From: Mauremys mutica
Lineage: Eukaryota; Chordata; Testudines; Geoemydidae
Direction: 5' to 3'
Length of the DNA: 64,000 bases
Assembly (NCBI RefSeq): GCF_020497125.1
Contig: NC_059081.1
Coordinates: 14,975,105-15,039,104, forward strand
In this document: positions 56,460-64,000 of the stretch, one piece after another
How positions within the stretch are numbered: position 1 is the first letter of the stretch
Layout of the letters: each line of letters begins with the position of its first letter
Position numbers and translations under genes: made by a program
The notes under the pieces: model-generated
Seen by the model: only the letters and a program-made list of their open reading frames with translations
What the model was told of the DNA's origin: nothing
Databases searched by the model: none

Positions 56460-56590
56460 TAGGGGGAGGTTTTCAAAGGCACAAATGGCAGTTGGGCGCC
56501 TAACTGCCATTGACTTAACAGAGTTATGAAAGTCTTAGTCTCCTAAGTGTCGCCTTCCATTTTGAAAATGCGACTTAGGTGCTTTTGAAG
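56460..56590. repeat. Old palindromic repeat
   Basis: AGGTTTTCAAAGGCACAAAT near the start and CATTTTGAAAATGCGACTTA, GGTGCTTTTG near the end, with TTGGGCGCCTAACTGCC at the centre. It resembles the foldback at 29165 and 33180 (TTTTCAAAGG, GGTGCCT). Confidence 0.45.
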
Positions 56591-56799
56591 ATGTTATCTA
56601 ATGTTCCTGAGAGAGCCTAGCTTTAGATTGAGTATAGTTGAACTCTTTGAACCTTCACTGATTGAAACAATAGATTCCTTTAATTTCTGGAGTGAACTAT
56701 TGCTGAGTTTGCAGTCTGGAAACATCCTCCTGTTTCTAGGGAAATTCTTAAAAAGGATGTGTCCATTAGTGTTATTAAGGAGGTTGGAGTAGGAGAAGT

Positions 56800-57045
56800 G
56801 AGAGGAAGGATGATCCAATGGCTAGGGTGCTGACTTGGGGGAGACATGTTGAATTCCCTGCTCTGCCACAAACTCAGATCTTTGGCAAATCACTTAGTCT
56901 TTCTGGGTCTTGGTTTCTCATCTGTAAAATGGGATAATAGCACTTCCTTACCCCACAGTGGTCTTGTGATTATAAATGTACTAAGTAGTTTGAGGCACTC
57001 AGATACTATGGTAATGTGGGCCTTATAAGTACCTAGAAAGGTAGA
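56800..57045 (+). repeat. MIR-like SINE, near full length
   Basis: A-box-like GATCCAATGGCTAGGGTGCT, then TTGAATTCCCTGCTCTGCCA, CAAATCACTTAGTCTTTCTG, TTTCTCATCTGTAAAATGGG and ATAATAGCACTTCCTTACCC, ending GCACTCAGATACTATGGTAA. This is the best MIR-like copy in the window. Confidence 0.85.
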
Positions 57046-57185
57046 ACTGGTTCGTGGTTTTCATGAGAAACACGAATACTAGGAAGAAATTCTGGTCCTT
57101 GCCCTACAGACTAAGGAATAAAAAGCCTATATCATTTTGGTAGGGGATGCAGCAGCTAAATGCAAATCCAGAATTGCCCTGGAGC

Positions 57186-57247
57186 CTTTGGATGAAATCC
57201 TGGCCCCATTGAAGTCAATGGCAAATTCTCACTCACTCCAGATTTCA
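57186..57247 (+). repeat. Half of an ancient palindromic repeat
   Basis: GGATGAAATCCTGGCCCCAT, TGAAGTCAATGGCAAATTC and CCAGATTTCACC. It is the same kind of hairpin repeat as 62343-62405, with its second arm partly lost. Confidence 0.45.
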
Positions 57248-58139
57248 CCTTTTGGTTCTGGAATGGAAATGCTCAAGTTTAGATGATTGTTCTGTTTGGC
57301 ACTCCAGACTCCGCCCAATATGCCAGCACAACTCTGATGGAGAGCATCTGGGAAAGAGGCAAAGCCCTAACCATTCTCTCACTCCCACCCAAATGCCTAG
57401 AGGGGTAGAACATCGACTCCATTGAGTCTGCGCTTTTGCTCTACACAATACTCAGGCTATGGATAGCTTTGTAAGGGAATAGGGAGACACCTTATGTTCC
57501 CCCTACTCCCATGTATGGCCGTGCAACCCCAGCTGCGATTTGGCACTGTGATTCTTGTACAGATCAGGACATATACCATATAACTGATGTCACAGAGAGG
57601 TATCCTTCAAGTCCTTAGGAGAAAATAACATTGTTTGAACAAGGATCCCTAAAAAGTGAACACCTAAACAAAGTGATTTTCACAAATATGGGAAAACCAT
57701 GAAGGTTCATCAGTGCTTGTGAAGAGGCACAGCACTTGTCCAGACAGCTTAAGTGCACTTTGCTGCAGAAAGACAAACTCGTTTTTTTTTTTACTTCCTA
57801 GTAGTGTGTAACCCATTTTCCTGATAAAAGTATTTGTTTCCTGTGTATATTTATGTTTTTGTAGCAAATCTTAAAACTCTTATCTCATATTACCTGTACT
57901 TAAAAATCTGACTGCTGGATGATTGTCACTAAATTATTGGCAGAACTTAAATTGTACTATTCAAAAAAAAAAGTCTCACTTACAAACTATAGGTTTTATT
58001 CTGGGGGGAAGAAAGCGGAGAGAGTTTATGAACATTTCTGCGAATCCTGAATGGCTTTTTTTTCTTCACCTTGTTATCCTCTGTTCACAAGAATTTAAGG
58101 AAAGGTATTTTGTTTGCACAAATAATAGATTGAGGATCC
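57248..58139. other. Unassigned sequence
   Basis: Nothing recognised. Confidence 0.4.
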
Positions 58140-58408
58140 CATTATCAAACAGACAAAGATAGAAAAGATCTAATGGCTGGAAGTTGAAACTAGAGAAATT
58201 CAGACTGGAAATAAGGTGCAAATGTTTAACTGTGAAGGTCATTAACCAGTGGAGCAAATTACAAAGAGTTTTGGGAGATTCTCCATCACTGGGAATCTTT
58301 AATTCAAGATTGGATGTCTTTCTAACAGAAATTCAGGGAAGTTCTATAGGAGATCAATCTAGATGATCACAGTGGTCTCTTCTGGCCTTACAATCCATGC
58401 ACCTATGA
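58140..58408 (+). mobile_element. CR1 LINE 3' fragment
   Basis: Codes for a CR1 C-terminus (MKLEKFRLEIRCKC, INQWSKLQRVLGDSPSLGIF) and ends with GAGATCAATCTAGATGATCA, GTCTCTTCTGGCCTTACAAT. It has the same structure as the CR1 at 46545 but is shorter. Confidence 0.85.
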
Positions 58409-60265
58409 AATGTTTAGGGAATTTCTGTTTTCCTACAGTTACTTGTGTTCACTTGTGAACAAATTGTGCACTGTGATATTTGCACATGAACAAAATTATT
58501 CACTATTATACATTTTTCATTGTCATTAGTTTTAGTGCTTTAGGAGCGCAAACACACACCACCATAATGAATAGAAAATAGTTAAAGTAAACAGTTGTTG
58601 ACCACTCCACAGGCTGACAGATGCTGGCACAAACTATTTGGTGAATATTGCAAATAACAAATCAATTTACAGAAATCTGGATTAGATCACAAATTATTTG
58701 CAAAGAGAAAAAAAGCTAAATTTGACAGATAATGTATTTGCAATAATAATTCAACCACTTCCTTTGTATACTTACAGTAAACAATGAGGACTTTGCTCAG
58801 TAAACTTCTCTCTAGTGGACTCTTTAAGCCATCAAAATCAGGAGCAGCACTATGAACTATATGTTCAGGTTTTGAGCATAATCTGTGTTAACATTCTGCA
58901 ACATTCACAATAAGCAGCTAATTTGATTTCTCTTTCTCATTCAGAATTAAACTATAAATAAGGTGTGACAGGTCAGCCTGAAGAATAACAAAAAGATTAC
59001 TGTACGCATCAATTAATGTATATGAACATCATTGCATTCCTTTGCCTTCTTGGTAACTAGGTTATCCTTAACATTGATTGGTAATAACAGATGCCAATAT
59101 AATATATAATAATATAATGATTCAATCTGGTTCCCCCAAGCAAGTCAAAATCTCAATAAAATGCTTACTGTATTCTTTAACCAATACAGTATCATTAAAA
59201 ATAAAACCATAGAGATGTGCTGAGGTGATATGAACATTAATATGAACATTCAGCCTATAACCCCAGCCAAGATATTGGCTTCCCGTGAATGAGCATTGGC
59301 CAAACATTTTAGTATTGAACTCACAGCTCCCATTTGAACTGTTTTATTGTACAAAAGTTACTGAAGTATTTTTCAGCAGATAATAGAATAGAAATTGAAA
59401 TAACTGCGAATACAACCTGGAAACGTTAGTTGCTATTAATTAAAAAAAAATTCTCATGTATTTCTTCAACTAGGGTGAACTGTATATGCATATAATCAAA
59501 ATAAAAGAGCTTACACAGAATGCTCCTCCTAGAGAGGACAATTGTCATAAACTAGGGAATTCACGTGACTAAGGATTCTGTAACCTTCAGATTCACCCTA
59601 TGTAGAATAATATTTATCATATACCAGAGATAGAAAATGCAATTCTAGTTAGATAGATAGGACAATTTTATATGGTACTGATAACAAGATTTGGGATCCC
59701 ACACAGTTGTTTCAATATGTCAAGCTAAGCCTATTTAATCTCCTTTTAATCAGACTTCATCCTCCTGAGCCAGATAGTTTAAGAAAATGGTTTATATCAT
59801 GGATAGTTTTTGTTTTCTTTCTTCCTTAGAGGCAGATGCTCTGTCTCACAGTTTATGTAGCACAAAATGAAGGTGCATTGAAAAGGCCGCAGGTGGGGAA
59901 TGATGGGAGGCAGTCAGAGTAGCTCATTTGTATGTATACCTCACTGCTGTCTACCTGCTGGAATAGCTCACGTCTACTCATTTATACCAATTCTGTTAGC
60001 TGCTGAGCTAATTAAACAGCTTCTTTAGCTCAATAGACAGAAGCTTGTAGTTTTAGAATCAAAGGTCATGTATTCTGATCACAGTGCAGGGGTTTGTGGA
60101 GCCCTTATTAATATGGAACCCTTATTAATGTGGGTAAACATGTGATCACATGAGTATCCCCATTGACTTTGTCTTCTCAAGGACAGAAACCTTCAAGAGG
60201 TATGCTAGTTTTACTGGTCTCACATTAAGGAGCTAAGCCTTAAGTGTGAGAATCCTGAAAAATTA
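58409..60265. other. Unassigned AT-rich sequence
   Basis: No recognised repeat or gene; only AT-rich patches (for example ATATAATATATAATAATATA near 59098-59117). Confidence 0.45.
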
Positions 60266-60730
60266 GAGCTGGGTGAAATATTTCAACCTAATCAGTGACA
60301 CAGAAACATTTTGCGAGTTCATGTGGATTTTGGCAAACAATTTTAACTGGGTGGGGGGATAAAAATGAAAAAAATCAAAACTTTTTTGATATTTTCAAAA
60401 AGATGTTTTGATTCAAAATGAATTTTCATTTTGAAATTTCTTTTAATTTTATTTAATAAGGAAACAAAACATAAAGCTTCAAATTGAAATGAGACATTGT
60501 TTGGCACAAAATGCCTTCTTTTAATGTCTTAGTTTGCCAAAAAATTGATACTTAGTTCAGCACAAAACTTTTTTTTAAATTTCCAATGAACTGAAAAACT
60601 TGTTGTTTGTATGTGCAAAATGTCTTCATAGAAACAGAATTACTGGGATGCACGTTCCCTTCATCAACACGTCTCTAAAAAGGTGCATCGGGCATTCCTA
60701 GAAAACACATGTTGCTAACTGCAGTTTAGA
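60266..60730. repeat. AT-rich old interspersed repeat
   Basis: GAGCTGGGTGAAATATTTCA at the start, then long A/T-rich stretches with palindromes (CAAAATGAATTTTCATTTTG) and a tail ATGCACGTTCCCTTCATC. The style matches the block at 12013-12595. Confidence 0.4.
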
Positions 60731-62342
60731 AGCTGCCCAAGATGAGAGGCACTCTCTAGCAAGCAGATGAGTTCCATCTGGCATATGGTGTAGCAGCTGG
60801 CTCAGAAGCCAGTTCTCCTTCCTAGTTCTTTCTGGAGCACGTGGGGTAGATGCTCCATACAGTGGAGGTACAGAGATTAGAAATAGGACCCCTCTACTCT
60901 CTATCTTCTCTTTCCATTCCATTACATCTCTATCCCAGTACTTTACTTCTACACAACCCCGGGCAAGTTTTTGCCCATAATAAATTGAGTTTTTTAATCA
61001 TGCAGTACACAAACTAGCTAAGAACACTGAAAGTATCAAGGTTATATATTGTTATTGTTAAAACCTTAACCTCCTTATCCAGTGTACTTGTGCATGGTGC
61101 TAACCAGTATATTGCAACACTATCCTTCTCTACCCCCTCCTCTCCTCCCTGCCTCTCCCAACCTTACTCTGATCAAGTTCAAAAGGATTTAAGTCTTTAT
61201 ATAAATGTTAATAGTACAGAAAAAAAAATCAGGGTCCTCTCTAGTATCCATTGCCATAGTATTTAAGCACTTGCCAGCTAAATTAGATTTGCAGAGCAGT
61301 TGCCAATGGGACTTCATGGAGTCTTCTCCCTTCCTTATATATTGGAGGTTCTGCTTAGATATATAAATTCGGTCACTTTATGATGAGGGAGGGCTTTATA
61401 AAAGACCAGGGTTTTGTAACATGCCATCAAGGGGGTCAGGCTCCTCGAGAGCTCATACCTTTGCCAGATCTATTTGACTGATTATGCTTTATCTCTGTCT
61501 CTCACATGCTTTGTCCTGAGCTTTGTAACCTGCATCGTTCCAGAGGAATAAAGCTGTGTTGGCAGTTCTTTTTACATTACATTTGTCATTTCTGTAAAAT
61601 AATTCATATCCACCAGCAAAATGAAGAACTCACATCAGGTGAGAACTAGAGTTCAGCAACTTGTGCACAACCATAATTTATTTGACGGATTTAGCCTCGT
61701 TTTTCTGCTCTTAGTGTACTTTGGAGGAATTTACTCACATGTATTTGTCACTTGAACGTATTGATTTAGAATATTTTTGAATTACTTATGTCAGGGATTA
61801 CTATGACAATTCAGAATTCAAGCTGCACTGCATAGCTGTAATTCTTCATCCATATCACATGGTATATTTTCTATTCTCTGAATGAATGATCACATAAATA
61901 CTACTGATATGGGTATTTTTCCATGCAACTCTGAAATATTTTTCTGCAAGCATCTGGTCCAAACGAACTCTGTAGCTCAAATATTTGTTGAATAAACCAT
62001 GGAAGCTTGGCAGAAGCAAATTTATTTAAAAACTCAGAAGAATACTGAAGGATTCTTTTGCATTATTTACCCACCTTTAATGAGAACCTTGCAAGTTTCC
62101 TGTTAAGTTCTGTTTCAAAACTCAGAAGTTCCTCCATGTTGTCTGGAGCTATTTCACTTTTCAGCTGAGGAAAACTTTCAAAAAAGAGCAGCCTTAGCTA
62201 CTCAAGGACTCTTGGGTTCCTAGCAATCTCCACACAATCTACCTTGGGATATGAATCAGGCAGTGGTTTTAAAAACACATTAGTCATCTGTACTTTTCTG
62301 TGTGTTGTGATGTGGTTACTGAGGTGCATACTTGTGGCTGGT
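60731..62342. other. Unassigned sequence
   Basis: Nothing recognised. Confidence 0.4.
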
Positions 62343-62405
62343 GAAATCCTGAGCCCACTTTAGTCAATGGGAGTTTTGCCATTGACTTGACGGGGTCAGG
62401 ATTTC
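62343..62405. repeat. Ancient palindromic hairpin repeat
   Basis: GAAATCCTGAGCCCACTTTA (left) pairs with GACGGGGTCAGGATTTC (right), around the inner arms GTCAATGG (62363-62370) and CCATTGAC. It can form a near-continuous imperfect hairpin of about 28 bp. The motif recurs at 57186. Confidence 0.6.
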
Positions 62406-64000
62406 ATCCCTCTATAGTTTAATTCATAACAAAATAGTTGTGTACCTGGTTGCCTTCTTCCAATTGCTACACCTCATTATTTAGGTGCATAAACTATATC
62501 AGGACAAAAATAAGCTTTATGAAGATAGATGATGGCATTTGAGTGGCATTTAATAAACAGAATTCCATGCATAGTATTCTTTCAGGGCTATGGCAGTTCT
62601 TTCAACAATGTATATTTTATTAGGATTTTGCACGTTAAAATCAACAATAAACATGAAATAGATATCTTAGTACTCACATGCTTTGTTGTACAGAATGCAA
62701 AATGGGCGAAAGCATATTGGAAGTACATAAAGAATTAGTAAGTAAATCAAATGACATTTTGAATATGAAGCAAAAGATAAATGCATTTTGTAGTCTGAGA
62801 AGAGTTCCGAAAGGGACCATATGTTCTTATGCATGTATATCTTGTTTATTGTCATGCAAATAAGTCAGATTCTCAAACCAAAGCCACCTGAGAGCACTCA
62901 GCTGACCATGCTGATGGAGACAAACTGCCATGAATTATATCTTTTTTTTTTTTTTTAAGTACTCAGTTTTGCAAATAATAGCAGCAAAGTCAGGCCAAAT
63001 CCAGTAAAATCAATAGTGTTTCATCCTGCATAGTGTGAACAGGATCAGTATTTAGCCTATAGTTTGCATTTGACTACTGTAACACGAGAGAATGAAGAGC
63101 ACAGAAAATGCAAATGTCTTGAAGCAGTGAAGGGTATATCTAAAACTTGAGAGAGGTTAATGTGAATTTGACACCAGTTTGTGTAACTGGTTTGTGTAAA
63201 TATGCTATGTACCTCATATGTAACAATAATTTTTGATACCCTCTGGACGGCTTTCTGAAATTGATCTGTAGATCAGTGGGCTTTGAAATAAAATTGACTT
63301 GCATTAGCTGAGTCCCTACTGTTCCCACTGATTTCAGTGGGATTTATGGGTGCTCATCCTATCTGAAAATAAGATTACTGATAGTTAGGTGCCTACATTT
63401 GGATTAAAGAGACTAACTCTAGGCACCGGGTTTTGAAAAAAATGACTAGTGCTGATTTGGGGGTTATATGTAGAGGAATCTCATCAGGAAAATGGAAGGT
63501 AAAAAGTAGAGGGACTGATTTATTAGGGAAGATAAAGAAACTGTCAGATTAGTCTTTCATCTGGAGCCTGTATTCCATCAGGACCCAGTACAAAAAGCAG
63601 AGCACCAGGCTTATGAGTTAATAAGGTACTGTATTAGTAAGCAAATATGTCGTATCAATACGGTTTGAGACCTCTTACATTTGTTGCTATTATTTTGTGT
63701 AATGTTATATGGTATGGTTAAACTTCCTGACAGCACACTGTAAAGTACAGTCTAAGACTGAGAAGCCTATAATTTATAATGTTTTTTCAAATACTAATAT
63801 GTGTGAATGTGTAAATTACACATGAATTCCCAGCTGCATCAAGAAATATATTTTCCATAGGAAGAGAATGACAAAAAGAGTGCCCAGTGATTCAATACAA
63901 TAAACAATATGGTACTCTGTAAAAGAAACAACAGGGCAAGAAGAAAACAAAAATACATAACAGAAAATGAAATAAACAGAACTTTTTAGTACAATAGGTT
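62406..64000. other. Unassigned sequence to the window end
   Basis: AT-rich, with a T tract at 62942-62957. The frames at 62529-62863 are on both strands and have no recognisable domain. Confidence 0.4.

Overview
This window is a piece of vertebrate nuclear DNA, almost certainly from a turtle (most likely a cryptodire). I find no convincing protein-coding host gene in it. The lineage call rests on three tRNA-derived SINEs of the turtle type (tRNA head, CR1-like tail), many CR1 LINE fragments that end in the reptilian CR1 3' tail, and a mix of MIR-like SINEs, hAT, Tigger-like and Harbinger-like miniature DNA transposons, DIRS and Penelope-like relics. It reads as intergenic or long-intron sequence. 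Every long open reading frame I examined lies inside a repeat, or has no recognisable domain. One weak candidate for a small exon is at 22937-23086.

Layout. 1-3072: left-truncated, minus-strand gammaretrovirus-like endogenous retrovirus with a proline-tRNA primer-binding site. 3115-3478: hAT miniature element with 8-bp target duplications. 3738-3983: head-to-head foldback of a Penelope-like tail, flanked by a 13-bp target duplication. 7.3-10.1 kb: hAT and MIR-like elements, including an 882-bp GC-rich hAT element with perfect target duplications. 12-16 kb: two turtle SINEs, an AT-rich old repeat, a MIR-like SINE and a candidate LTR. 18.6-20 kb: two LTR-like arms in inverted orientation. 20.5-21.8 kb: a transposon with an internal minisatellite, itself split by another hAT element. 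24.6-27.4 kb: a repeat, an unexplained 155-codon frame, a Tigger-like element and a candidate LTR.

29.1-33.9 kb is the most deeply nested region. A MIR-like SINE is split by about 4.2 kb that contains a Harbinger-like hairpin element and a 2-kb CR1, and the right half of the same SINE carries a perfect hAT element. 34.6-36.9 kb: a broken DIRS element with an LTR-like insertion. 42-49 kb: a SINE, CR1, hAT and Tigger-like element. 51.7-54.9 kb: CR1 fragments, including a tail-to-tail pair, plus a second Penelope-like unit and a second copy of the palindromic hAT element. 55-58.4 kb: MIR-like and CR1 remnants. From 58.4 kb to the end the sequence is mostly unassigned AT-rich DNA.

The parts do not form a pathway. 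What the window records is a stack of insertion events that can be ordered by nesting. The most unusual signals are the two short Penelope-like units. Both have 13-bp target duplications and a 91-nt unit, and both can be drawn in a hammerhead-ribozyme-like fold that carries inactivating differences. Family names come from recognising motifs by eye; no database search was possible.
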